64,000 nt of DNA from Triglochin maritima (Eukaryota > Streptophyta > Magnoliopsida > Alismatales > Juncaginaceae): NCBI GenBank assembly GCA_963682175.1, contig OY821786.1, positions 36,201,501 to 36,265,500 on the forward strand, read 5' to 3'. Positions 1 to 11,334 of this stretch are shown here, piece after piece. The notes below the pieces were generated by a model, which worked only from the letters and a program-made list of their open reading frames with translations, searched no databases and was not told where the DNA came from. The position numbers and the translations under genes were made by a program. Position 1 is the stretch's first letter; each line of letters starts with the position of its first letter.

Positions 1-18
1 AACGTCCGGTCCTCCAAG
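1..18 (-). CDS. 5' edge of exon 2 of a membrane-protein paralogue (copy 0), cut by the window edge
   Basis: On the minus strand these bases read L-E-D-R-T, which matches the first codons of exon 2 in the copies at 25038 and 50312. Immediately upstream (higher coordinates) is a pyrimidine-rich stretch ending TTTCCTCCAG, a good splice acceptor, so the exon begins here and the first exon lies further upstream. The gene body continues left of base 1. This shows that at least one more paralogue exists in the array. Only the 5' edge is visible, so nothing can be said about whether copy 0 is intact. Confidence 0.7.
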
Positions 19-1464
19 CTGGAGGAAAGAAAAAAAATCAGAACACTGATTTCTCGATTAATGTTGGAAAAGTAGATGTTTTGTTATTGCTTATACATGT
101 CGTACTTCTTTAACTTTGTTCAGAAATTATTGTTGTAACAATGCGGAATGACGATGTTAAGTCAATAGAAAGAAGAAAATTTGACAACGAGAGAAGGGAA
201 CTCGTGAGCTTTATTGATTAAAAAGAAGTTTACGATATGGGAAAAGAGAAAGCACTCGGATGCGTGAGATACGAATACCCCCAGTACAAGACTGTTGATC
301 ACAATAGTTGTCTAAATCCTTTGATTCTCTCTTACACCTATCTCATCTTTTAGGTAGTTAAACCTATCATAAGTATTTTCAAGACACAAATCCTAACAAC
401 TTCTTTATCTCGAGATGGAAGTTTTTAAAAGGTGTGTGTGAATACTGAATAGTCTCTTTTAGTCCAAAGAGAAACATACTAAATCTAATCAACAAAATAG
501 GAAAAGAAGAAGGCACATACTCTCCCATCGCCTCTCTCTGGACCTCAAGCAATAGAAAACTTCTAGCCTAATAATGTAAAGAAGTGAATAAAAAGATAAG
601 GTGAGGTTTGGCTTAATATAAGAAAAATAACATCAATATATAATTGCTAGGGTACGTAGAAAAAAGAATCACACATCGGTGATGATGTTTCTGACGAGCT
701 GAAAGGAAAACACGGATGTGTTAGGAATTTTTATTTGCGTTCAGTCCACCACCACAATAAATACCAGGGTCTATTTTTCAACATGGTCCGAGACCTAGTT
801 GATGGTTGTGAGTGCGGTAGGTCCAACTTGCCGGCCTAGTTTGATTTTTTTCCACAAGTTAGTGGACTCGTGGACTTGGAAGTACAAGGTCAAATCATGT
901 TTTGGTTTTATTATCTTCTCCAAATAAACATGTTCAATAAACTTCAATTACGAAGTAACATTTTACACAAATTGAAGATCATTGGACACACCACTCCCAA
1001 TTATTTTAGATGTCATGACAACAAATGACCAACGTCGCCATTTGTCTAAATACTAAGAGACCTCGAACTATTTCTTCGAGAAGTGTGAAGCAGACACTCA
1101 CGGCTTTCTTCAATCAAAACTATCAAAATTCTCATGGAAAATGGTTACCAAATTGTCATTGCGTTGCGCATATTTGATGGTATCAAAAGGCCGCAAAAGA
1201 AATATTACGAAAACTCGGTGGCATTGCTAATGTAGTTAGGATTTTTTTTTTATCGGTCCACCATTTCAATAAATGCCATGGGACTATTTTTCAACAGAAT
1301 CCTAGTTGATGGTTGTACGTGAGGTAGGTCCAACTTGTTTGTCAAGTTTGATTTCCCACAAGTTGTGGTTTGGTGGACTTGGAAGTATGACTTCAAGTCA
1401 AGTTTTGGTTTTATTATCTTCTCTAAATAAACTTGTTCAATAAACTTCAGTTACGAAGAAACTT
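19..1464. repeat. Upstream block of array unit 0
   Basis: This non-coding stretch is homologous to 25039-27245 and 50313-52187, each lying directly upstream of a copy of the membrane-protein gene. Shared landmarks run in the same order: the exon-2 acceptor, the string GAATAGTCTCTTTTAGTC, a purine-rich tract near 560-640, and then repeats of a ~0.5 kb module (near 730-1240 and 1250-1464). The module includes the phrases GACTTGGAAGTA, ATTATCTTCTC and AATAAACTTGTTCAATAAACTT. No convincing open frame is seen. It probably contains the promoter and first exon of copy 0, but I cannot place exon 1. Confidence 0.75.
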
Positions 1465-2587
1465 GTTCTAAAAAATTTATTTTTGTATTCGTCTTTTGGA
1501 AGTGTTAAGGAAGAGATGTTTGGTCATTAACCGGAGAGCTTTAAGAGATAATGGTTTACATAAATCAAAACTTATTTACAATCATGGTAATTAACATGAA
1601 ACTTTAATTACCGAGATAAGATTGTCGTGTTGGTCATCGATTGTTGTAGATCTACAAATAATTGACGAAACGAGTATATAAAAGAGGAAAATGATTAATT
1701 TTATATATTGTATAGACCTAATAAGTAAAAAAATATGGAGTTGTGTTTCGTGTCATTAATATTTTACTGTGTCTTGGATCCTAAGATATGAGACTTATAT
1801 ATTCTCACTCAAGAAGTGTTTGATTTGATTATTGTCAAAATCTATCAATGAGTATAGTGATAAAAACAATAGTTGGTTGAACATGACTTGTGTTGGAAAA
1901 GATAGCTAGTCAAAAGATTATCATTGTCCCTTTTAATTGAGCGATGATATTAGTGGGCCCCTTGATAAAACGAAATTATAATGTGCACAATGTGACTTGA
2001 GTTAAGTTACATAGTTATAATTGACTTAAAGGGATCAAGAAATGAATGTAATACAAAGGTGACACATTTCTGCTTTGTATATATTCTTAATATCATGAGA
2101 CAATGGACAAACACAAGTGGTGCACTAACATCACTAAATGGATCGTGTTTAGTTCGAGTGGAACAAGACATCTATGCTAATTGGGTAACTATGATGTGTA
2201 GCTAGATACCGCTTATAGTTTGAGATATTGAGTGTTCAATATCGCTGCCCATTTAGCTTAGATCCTCCTATAGGTCACACCACAAAATTGAGAAACAAGA
2301 AACTTAATTTTGAGTACATATGATGTGTCGGATTTCATTTAAAAAGAGACACATGTGGTTAATCAACAAAATCAATATGTCATGAGAATTGACATAATTA
2401 GAATCATGGATAAATTCGTATAAGACTTATATATTATGGGATGTAATAATTTGACATTACATTGGATAATATATTACATAAGATATGAATTTGCTAAAAC
2501 CCCAAAATATCAAATTTTGTTGGAGATAAAATCCAAATTTTGATAAAGGCAAAAATCGGATGAAACGATCGAACGTTTTTCGGAGAC

Positions 2588-2870
2588 CGGTCGACCGGTG
2601 GAGGGTCGTGGTTCGACCGAAGACTTCCAAGAGATTTCGTGTATTGATCTTGGTTGTGATCGGTCGACCGACTAAGGACTAAGTCCGACCGTAAATTTCT
2701 AGTAGCTGATTCTCGTGTTAAATCTGTCAACCGTTTGTGTGTCATGTTCGACCGGAAAATCACAATAGCCTTAGGTGCATGTGATGGGTTGACCATTCGG
2801 TTTCATGGTCCAACCGAAATCACAAATTAACTAACAATCGGTTGACCGGTTGGTTAGTTTCGGTCGACCG
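2588..2870. repeat. Cluster of CGGT-N2-ACCG palindromes inside LTR copy A
   Basis: Exact matches to CGGTNNACCG lie at 2588-2597, 2661-2670, 2839-2848 and 2861-2870, with several one-mismatch relatives between them. The first is the centre of a 12-base perfect palindrome (CCGGTCGACCGG). The cluster lies 180-460 bp upstream of the LTR TATA box, where enhancer sites would be expected. The homologous LTR at 9122-11260 has a denser set (9780-10109). Function is inferred only. Confidence 0.6.
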
Positions 2871-3046
2871 GTTGACACGATTTCTGCTAGAATTATTAAG
2901 AGAATAATTAGATCATGGGCTATTATTCTAGATTTGGTCAAACGTGTTTGAGGGTGATTATGTAGAAAATTATGATTGGTTTAAGGGAGAGAAAAATAAG
3001 AGATCATGGCTAGAGAATAGTTCTTGATGTGGGTGATTTGAGAGGC

Positions 3047-3054
3047 TATAAATA
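3047..3054 (+). promoter_or_regulatory. TATA box of LTR copy A
   Basis: The sequence TATAAATA sits in a GC-richer context and is about 460 bp from the LTR end, leaving room for R and U5. The equivalent in the inverted copy is TATAAAAG on the minus strand near 9575. Confidence 0.5.
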
Positions 3055-3514
3055 GGACATCTCACCCTACTTGTTTTAATATTAAGAATTATTACAAATA
3101 CTCTCTCTCCCTAATATCCCAATTAATCACCACGAATTTCTCTTAATTACTTTGAGCTTTTGGAGATTATTTCTTGTGGAGCTTTAAATGGGTTATAAGC
3201 TAGATTCTAAGCTTAATTAGAGATTGATTGGCTAATTCATTTCTCTCTAATCTTGTTTAAAGTTTGGTGAACACTTGGAGGCGGATCGGTGGCGATTCGA
3301 CGAGCAACGGAACACCGGATCATCTAAAAGGTTTTAGAGAACCTTTAGGTATGATCCTCTCTCTTTTGTTTATTTTAATATGTGCAGGAATGCATGATAT
3401 TAGAATAAGCATACACATGTACATAAAAAAATCAATGAAATTATGAAATCGATCATGTATGTTTGTATTATTTTTTTTAAAATATACACATACATAGGGA
3501 CACGAAATCCTACA

Positions 3515-3707
3515 CTAAGAGGCCTCGAACTATTTCTTGGAGGAGTGTCAAGCAGACCCTCGTGGCTTTCTTCAATCAAAGCTACCAAAATTCTCATGGA
3601 AATGGTTATGAAATTGTCATAGTGTTGTGCATACATGATGGTGTCAAAAGGCCACTAAAGATATATCGGCAACTCGGTAAATGTGAATTTTTATAATCTC
3701 CTAACAA
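3515..3707. repeat. Continuation of the unit 0 upstream module after LTR A
   Basis: The module that stops at 1464 resumes here (CTAAGAGGCCTCGAACTATTTC) and matches 28004, 36836, 51391 and 51942. It breaks off near 3707 in the phrase CTCCTAACAATAAT, where the hAT-like sequence starts. Confidence 0.65.
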
Positions 3708-5035
3708 TAATTAAAGGTGGGTGTCGAGCCAGACCGACGAATAATAAACGGGTCGGGCTTTGAGCCCGGACCGTTTATCTTAACGGGCTCCGACGAGCCG
3801 GGCCGGCCCGACGGGCCCGTTACTGTTCCTTCCCAACGGCTCAAAGAGTTGTTGGTTTTTTTTAAATATATTTTACTGTGCTGACATCATCGCTGACGTC
3901 AACACAGTAAAGCCGACAACTCTTTTAGCCGTTGTTTTTTTATAAAAAATCTTTTAATTATTTACGGAAATGCCACTACAACAAATCTATATAAACCCTT
4001 TCATTCCATTCATTTTTCACACCGATTCTTCTTCTTCTAATCTTTTCACTTCCAAATTTCAATCTTCTTAATCTTTCACTAAGTGTTCTCATTCTGCTAC
4101 AAGTGGGTCGAGAAGTCGAGTTTGAGGAAAAGCCTAAAGCTGCTGCCCGATTCGTCCGATTTCGCGACACGTTGACGCCCGACACAATCTTCTTTGTTTC
4201 TCACCATTTAGTTTGCATTTCTTTACCCTTTTACTGTATTTAGTATAATTAGTTTATTTGATTAATTATCATGAATTTATCGTTGGTTAAAAAAATTAGA
4301 TTTTTGTTTGCCTACTTTTTAATTTGCATGGCATCTGACCCATCAATTAATTCTTCACCTAACTTGAGGGGGCTAGTAATCCACATGTTAGTGCATCAAG
4401 TAGAAGCAATAGTAGTAGAAGAAAAACTAGTCAGGTTTGGAATGATTTTGACATATCGCAAGATAAAAATGGAAAATAATGGACTATATATAAAATATGT
4501 GGTGCCCAACTTACTGCATCTGGTGCCGGAGGCACCACTCATCTTAGTAAACATGCAAAAAAATGTAAACTTAGAAATGTTGGAGCATCTAGTTCACAAC
4601 AATCAATTTTAGACTATAATTAAAAACTAGGAAATATGATCCAATTAAAGGTAGAGATGTAATTGTTGATTATATAATTAGAAATGAATTACCATTTAGC
4701 CAATTTGAATCTCCAAATCTTAGAAAGACATTTACTTATCATAATCCACAATTTCAACAATTTTCCCGTCGCACATTAGGGGTTGCTGCAACTACAAAAT
4801 ATGATAAGGGGAAAATAGACTTAATTAATACATTTTCATCAATGTATTATAAGATAGCATTAACAAGTGATATTTGGACCTCAAAATCTGGTTTTCCTTT
4901 TTGCTGCATAACTATTTATTTTTTAGATAATTCATGGGTTTTACATAAAAATATTATAACTTATGCACCGATTTTGCACTCACATAGTGTTGGCTTTTTG
5001 GCTAATAATCATTAATCCGTTTTGATAAATAATCA
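3708..5035 (+). mobile_element. Decayed hAT transposon with BED zinc-finger/transposase remnant
   Basis: The left ~250 bp contains GC-rich, partly self-complementary strings such as GGGTCGGGCTTTGAGCCCGG and GCCGGGCCGGCCCG, typical of the ends of plant hAT elements. From about 4330 the plus strand encodes, with frameshifts, a BED-type zinc finger: a tryptophan-rich start (VWNDF), Cys-x2-Cys (KICGAQL) and His-x4-His (THLSKHAKKC). A low-complexity serine region follows, then transposase-like text (ALTSDIWTSKSG near 4855-4890) ending near 5015. No intact frame exceeds about 110 codons. The element is truncated at the right, with no matching terminal repeat or 8-bp duplication. Confidence 0.65.
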
Positions 5036-5367
5036 ACATATCAATAAACACATGTATTGCTTGCATATATCGTATTATCTAACGTTTCAGGAACCAAGTT
5101 CGTGTTAATTCAAGAAATGAAGATTGAAGCGTAGTTAGGTTTACATTTTATGTATGTGGGTCCTTATACACAGACGTGGGCGTCCGTGACGCGCCTTACA
5201 TGCCACTTAAACTGTGGTTAGTCAGCGTGCAGTCAGCTTGACACGTCGTCCTCTCCCTACGCCCTTTTTTGTTTTTTAAAACAAAATCGACGGTTCTTTG
5301 CGTACGACAGTTCCTTTCCAAATCCCAGATTATACAGCGCGCAGACACTAGTGTGGCGACGATCTGA

Positions 5368-5713
5368 ATGTCGAGGAAGGAAACGAATAGACCCATCGAA
5401 AAGGAAAGGAAAGGAAAGTCCATCTTTGTGTCTGTACCTGTGAACGGAGAAAGCCAAAAAATATTTCCTCTCGGTGTGTTTCACAATAAAACGAGAATGG
5501 ATTCGCCGAGTAATGTTGTCGCTCCAGAAGTTGTGGCTGAGCAGGTGGGTCGATTTAGGGTTTTTTAGTGGCTTGATTTGTTATTTACGAACTTTCGTTC
5601 ATTTTTTTGTTTGTTTTAGGGAAGCACCTACTACTTTCGGGAAAGAGAGTGTGGTTGGACGGCGATTCAAAAGCAGTTCTGTAGGATGATAGGCCACGAT
5701 CTCGGCCCAAGAG
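5368..5713 (+). pseudogene. Two-exon 5' fragment of an unrecognised plant gene
   Basis: Exon 1 runs from an ATG at 5368 (a second in-frame ATG is at 5497) to the donor GTGGGT at 5545. The intron ends in TTGTTTTAG at 5619. Exon 2 (5620-5713) continues in phase 0 and encodes a Trp/Cys-rich stretch beginning GSTYYFRERECGW and ending IGHDLGPR. It stops at a good donor, GTATGT (5714). Canonical sites and phase agreement over a 75-base intron support a real gene start. The 330 bp upstream is moderately GC-rich and may hold a promoter. Downstream, copia sequence begins at once, so the rest of the gene is lost or displaced by the nest that ends at 14298. I do not recognise the protein. Confidence 0.5.
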
Positions 5714-8700
5714 GTATGTTGATTTCCTTTTGATCGAGAGTTGTGAAATCCTACTTTTGGAAAGTCAGGAGCCTAACAGCTACAAAGAAGCTACATTACT
5801 GCAGAGAAGGGAATATACGTCGAATGTACGGGGGTATATACGTCGGATACAAACATTCCCAGATCCGACGTCTATGTGTACGTCGTCTTTTCATAGACAT
5901 CGGACGTGCAAAATCTGACGTCTATTCCTAAAGCATAGACGTCAGTTGTATGTAGCACCCGGCGTCTATACTTAAGGAATAAACATCGGTCATTATATAT
6001 ATCTGACGTCTATTCGTTAGGAATAGACATCAGATTCTACATACTTCCTACGTCTAAACCTTTCTTCAGTGGAATAGATGTCGGCTATTAAGAACGTCCG
6101 ACGTCTATTCCTAAACCTAGACAAAAATGAATAAATAACATCCTGCACACTTGTATCGTATTACATACATACTGCACCAAATTCGTTCACATATACATAC
6201 ACACTTTAATCTATATGTACACACAAGCATACATGTACAAACACAAACATAGAACAATTGCCATACAAGCATACACAATCATGCACAAACACATACACAT
6301 ACAAGTATACACAATCATTCAACACACTTGAAATTATGTAAGGCATAAACAATTGACATTCATTCTAAAATTGAGGCGATTATATTAATGCATAAATTGT
6401 ATGTTTGTAATACAAGTGAATTTGTTAACTAAATTACAAAAAAATGCTAGTGACAGGAGAACCTCTTAGTTCATAAACATGTTTTTTATAAAATAGCGAG
6501 TCTATCGGTCGCGAGTATCATCGAGCTCCTGTTGCGAGTAGGGATCACTACTTTTTGGAAAGATCTATCAAAATACAAGTAAAAATTATAATATCTAAAT
6601 ATTGAAACTACAACTATACAAGTGAATAACGATCTATATTACCTCGGATAAGCATACGTCTTGAGTTGCCACTTCGAGGATTTCCTTCATGTATCTCATC
6701 ACGTAGTAACCACATTCCGTATTTTCAACCTGCTTCCGGTACTACAAACATAGAAATTCGTTAAATATATGTTTCTAACTTAATTAACAAAAAAAAGAAG
6801 AGAATGTACTCTCATTCCATGTCATATTATTCTTGCTTTTGTGGTTGTTCTCCTGCCACATAACGCTCTGTAAACCTTAGTTTCCCTGAGTAGCATAAGT
6901 TATTGAAAACCTTCATTCAATAATACTACTAAAAGTTTACGAATTACAAATACGATGACTAAAATGAACTTACAGATTTAGAAGTTTCTTTATTGAGTCC
7001 CTTGGTTTATTCGACCCCAACGGATCAAACCAATATGCCGAATTAGTCGTGGAGCATACAACGACAAGCATCTAATGAGCTATATATATATATAATTAGA
7101 AGCTTATTACAAAATAAAATTCCATTTTGAATTAAAAAGTTTACCTCTCATGATAAGGGAGCAGATAATATGTTTTGACTTCTTCTTTCATGAGAGTCCC
7201 AAGCTGACCCGATTTATCGTCATTCCCTTATATATATAGGTAGATGGACTGATAAATCCAAATACTTGATCGTTGGGAAAGACTGGCCTTCTGGCGTTAT
7301 AAAGATGTCTACAAGAGTAAAAATTTCACTTTATTACAGTTTTGATAAAATTATTCAATACATTTCATTTTATACCAAAGAAAACACTTACTTCACTTGA
7401 ACGTCAATAATCATGATATACAATGAATCCATCGCCAAGAACTACATGATATCCTCTTTGGTGACGTACAAATCCGAAGGCAACCCTTTATCCCCCTCCT
7501 CTTTGGTCCACTAGTCATAGGAAATCAAGAACCCGGAGGTTCCTAAAATCTCAGGGAGACTAGATGTGCAACGACGTTCAGGCCATAACGGTCTTAAACG
7601 GTTTCCTCTCCTTAATGCGTCTGGAAATCCTAGGGGTCAACGTCTAATTGATTTTATTAAGGCTCTTTTATTAAGTGATTTTTGGGCCAAGGAAAGGGTG
7701 ATGAAATCCCCCACCTCATCTCCTATAGGTGACTGCCCCCTAAGTATTTTTCATACCTTAATCTAACAAACAACACACCAAACAAACACTCACCTCACTC
7801 TTGTTCCAATGCAAGTCCTACTAACTAATGCGTGCTTTCTAATGAATGATGAGTGAAAGAGATTACGTACCGTGCGCCAGCAATCTACCAGATAAATTGT
7901 AAAATAAATAATAAATACGATGAATGGAAATCCTATATGATGAATGACTTAGCAAATATTGTCTAATCTTTTGCTTTAGGTTATTAAAGGCCAAGTTGTT
8001 TAAGGGGGTTAATGAGTTATTAGAAACTAAACATTTAACTAAACAAAATAAGTTTTTTTCAGCATAAATATACATTTAACTAAACAAAACATAAATAAAC
8101 CCAATATATAAATGTATGAACTCACTATACTAAAGATTTATTCTAATTTCGACACTTTTTATGCAAACTCATAAATAAATACTAAAACAGGGAACTTTAG
8201 CAAGGTATACATGATATCATCTTTCATAATCATCTACTATATAATATAACATTTATTCCATATCCAATTTTGACAATAATACAATAATACAAATCATTGA
8301 GAAAGTTTGATCTATCAAAAGAAACTGATTCCATATCCAATTTTACAACAAATTTCAACTCCCAACTCCAAATCCAATTTTACACGTCCAAATATCCACT
8401 AACATTTTACAACAATTTCTTAAAATAGATCTGCAAACATTATAAACACAAAGTCCGAATATCCACTCACAGAAAAGATCAACTAGATGACAATCTGTGG
8501 GAAATTAAATCAAAAGAAGTCTTTAAAATCTCTCAAATCCCAACTCCAAATCCAATAGGACAACAAATTTCAACTCCAAATCCACCCCCAGTCTCCCCCG
8601 CTATTTCCAAACCCTCGAAACTGCAAAACAAACCAACATTGTTCAAAAAACCAAAATCCAAGAAGAAGCCATGTTACCGTAAGAAGAAGTATTCTCGTGG

Positions 8701-9121
8701 CAGTGGCGGCGGAGAGGGTGCAGTTGAGAGTTGAGACGAAGGAGGACAGGAGGACGAAGGAGCGGTTGGGACAGCGCTGCGGTGCTAAAGGCTCGGTCGA
8801 AGAACGGTCGCGGAGAGGGTCGGATTTACGGCTAGGGTTCAGTCGGGGTTTTTGTCTGGAATAAATGAAAAAACGTAACTGTTAGATTTCTATAAGGCCT
8901 ATACATGTCGGTCATCCCAACAAGCCGACGTATATACCTCAACGTCTATAGACTGGAGAATAACCGTCGGAGTATAAACGTTGGCCTCCATGGACATTCA
9001 AACATCTGACGTCTATAGTACCACCTCTCACCTAATAGACGTTGGTTGCCGAATAGGCAGACGTCTATACCCGACCTCTCACACAATAGACGACGGCCAT
9101 ATTAAAAGCCGACGTCTATAC

Positions 9122-11260
9122 TGTAGGATTTCGTGTCCCTATGTATACATATATTTTAAAATTTTAATACATGCATACGTGATCGATTTCATACTTTCAA
9201 CAATTTTATGTACATTACTTTGTGTTTATTCTAATATCATGCAATCCGACATATATTAAAATAAATCACAAAGAGAGAATCATACCCAAAGGTTCTCTAA
9301 AACCTTTTGAAGATCCGGAGTCGCGTTGCCCATTGAATCGCCTGCCGATTCGCCTCCAAGTGTTCACCAAACTCTAAACAAGATTGGAGAGAAATGAGCT
9401 AGCCAATCAATCTCTAATTAGGCTTAGAATCTAGCTAATAACCCCTCTTTAAGCTCCTGAGATTTCTATCTCCAAAACTTGAAATTATTAAGAGATTTTC
9501 GTGGTGATTAAGGGAGAGATTAATGAGAGAAAGAATTTTTGCATTGTTATAAACAAGTGGGATGAGAGGTCCTTTTATAGGCTCCCAAAACATCCTTATC
9601 AAGAACTATTCTTTAGTCATGATCTCTTGCTTATTCTCTCCTAAAATTAATCTCAAATTGCCACATAAGCACCCATAAAAACGTTTGATTAAATCTGGAA
9701 TTAATTTAACCCATGATCTAATTATTCTCTTAATAATTCAGGCAAAAATCGTGTTTTTTGGTTAACCGAGAATTTTTCTCGGTCAACCGAACCATTCGGT
9801 TTTAACACATGTTCGGTGAACCGTAAGCTAGAAGGTCGACCGAATATGCATGAGAAATATTCTCTGAAAAAATTCGGACGATCCGCGTCTTGCACGGTCG
9901 ACCGTTGATCCACCAAAATTTCTCCTGGCAAACATTCATCGGACGACCGTGTCACCTTCGGTCTACCGAAAATATTCTTTCTCGGTTAACCGAACCCAAT
10001 TGTCGATGCACTCCAGACAATTTCGGTCAACCAATTGTGTTTACTCGTTCCCCGTTCGGTTCACCGTTTCAAAGATACCTCGGTCGACCGAACCCTAAAC
10101 GGTTTACCGTGTTTGACCTCGATTTTGCCTTTGTCAAATTTTGGATTTATTTCCAACAAAATTTGATATTTTGGGGTTTTTAGCAAATTCATATATTATG
10201 ATAATATATTATCCTATGTAATATTAAATTATTACACCCATAATAGATACACCTCATATGAATTTATTATGATTCTAATTATGTCAATTCTCATGACATA
10301 TTGATTTTATTCATTCACCACATGTGTCCCTTTTTTCACATGAAACCGACACATCATATGAACCCAAAATCAACCTTCTTGTTTCCTAATTTTGTGGTGT
10401 GACCTATAGGAGGATCTAAGCCAAATTGGCAGCGATATTAAACACTTAATATCTCAAACTATAAGCGGTATCTAGCTACACATTATAGTTACCCAATTAG
10501 CATAGATGTCTTTGTTCCACTCGAACCAAAACACGATCCCTTTAGTGATGTAAGTGCACTACTTGTGTCCGTCCCTTGCCTCATGATATTAAGAATATAT
10601 ACAAAGTAGAAATGTGTCATCTTTGTATTATATTCATTTCTTGATCTCTTTAAGCTAATTATAACTATGTAACTTAACTCAAGTTATATTGTGCACATTA
10701 TAATTTTGTTTTATCAAGGGGCCCACTAATATCATCACTCAATTAAGAGGGGCAAGGATAATCGTTTGACTAACTATCTTTTCCAGCACAAGTCATGTTC
10801 AACCAACTATTGCCTTTATCACTATACTCATTGATAGTTTTTGACAATAATCAAATTAAGCACTTCTTGAGTGAAAAGATATAAGTCTCATACAGTAAAA
10901 CATTAATGACACGAAACACAATTCCATAATGTTTTACTTGTTAGGTCTATTCAATATATAAAAGTAATATTTTCCTCTTTTATATACTCGTGCCGTCAAT
11001 TATTTGTAGAGCTACAACAATCGATGACCAACACGACAATCTTATCTCGGTGATTAATGTTCCATGGTAATTACCATGATTGTGAATAACTTTTGATTTA
11101 TGTAAACCATTATCTTTTAGAGCTCTACGGTTAAGGACCAAACGCCTCTTCCTTAACACTTCTAAAAGACGAATACCATAATCAAGGAACAAAATGTTTG
11201 CACATCCAATTCATAATAATTGACATATAAAAGTAAAACTTTTAGAACACATTTCTTTCA
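9122..11260 (-). mobile_element. Complete solo LTR (family L1), copy B, inside the CACTA element
   Basis: The LTR is 2139 bp with ends TGTAGGATTTCG and TTTCTTTCA, flanked by the exact 5-bp duplication TATAC (9117-9121 and 11261-11265). Removing it rejoins a CACTA subterminal repeat. It is the inverted homologue of copy A (1465-3514). The TATA box (TATAAAAG, minus strand near 9575) shows minus-strand transcription. No primer-binding site, gag or pol is present, so it is a solo LTR formed by LTR-LTR recombination. The family is unknown. Confidence 0.85.
9780..10109. repeat. Dense array of CGGT-N2-ACCG palindromes in LTR copy B
   Basis: Eight exact CGGTNNACCG decamers start at 9780, 9814, 9895, 9959, 9983, 10057, 10081 and 10100. 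One-mismatch relatives start at 9760, 9833, 9940 and 10024. Centre-to-centre spacing is mostly 19-60 bp. The central dinucleotide varies (CA, GA, CG, CT, TA, TC, TT) while the arms are conserved, as expected of a dimeric protein-binding site. The array lies about 200-530 bp upstream of the minus-strand TATA box. Confidence 0.75.
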
Positions 11261-11334
11261 TATACTAATACACGTCGGTTGTTAATAGGACCGACGTCTA
11301 TAGGGCGACGAGCATGCTCTGTTCTGTACTAGTG

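Larger units (their letters stand above)
1465..3514 (+). mobile_element. Solo LTR (family L1), left end deleted, copy A
   Basis: This segment is the reverse complement, over about 2 kb, of the solo LTR at 9122-11260, and its first ~0.5 kb also matches 27246-27795. The right end is CGAAATCCTACA, the expected LTR end in CA. A TATA box (TATAAATA at 3047-3054) fixes the sense as plus. The left end is missing: the flanking module is joined at 1465 directly to an internal position of the LTR. The next bases (CTAAG, 3515-3519) restart the interrupted module. No internal retroelement sequence is present, so this is a solo LTR remnant. The superfamily cannot be assigned from the LTR alone. Confidence 0.75.
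5794..11334 (-). mobile_element. CACTA (En/Spm-like) transposon with ULP1-like gene remnant, interrupted by a solo LTR
   Basis: The ends are CATTACTGCAGA (5794, a degraded CACTA terminus) and CTGTACTAGTG (to 11334, reverse complement CACTAGTACAG). Both are flanked by the 3-bp duplication CTA (5791-5793, 11335-11337). Subterminal repeats of the type GACGTCTATNC and its complement fill 5815-6115, 8885-9120 and 11266-11310. Between them is a decayed minus-strand gene. Near 7020-7080 it reads HW-type residues followed by AYWFDP, as in the ULP1-like cysteine protease domain found in plant CACTA elements (a stop lies next to the histidine). The GC-rich stretch at 8690-8850 looks like the 5' end of its transcript. 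Without the nested LTR the element is about 3.4 kb. No TnpD-type transposase is recognisable. Confidence 0.85.
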
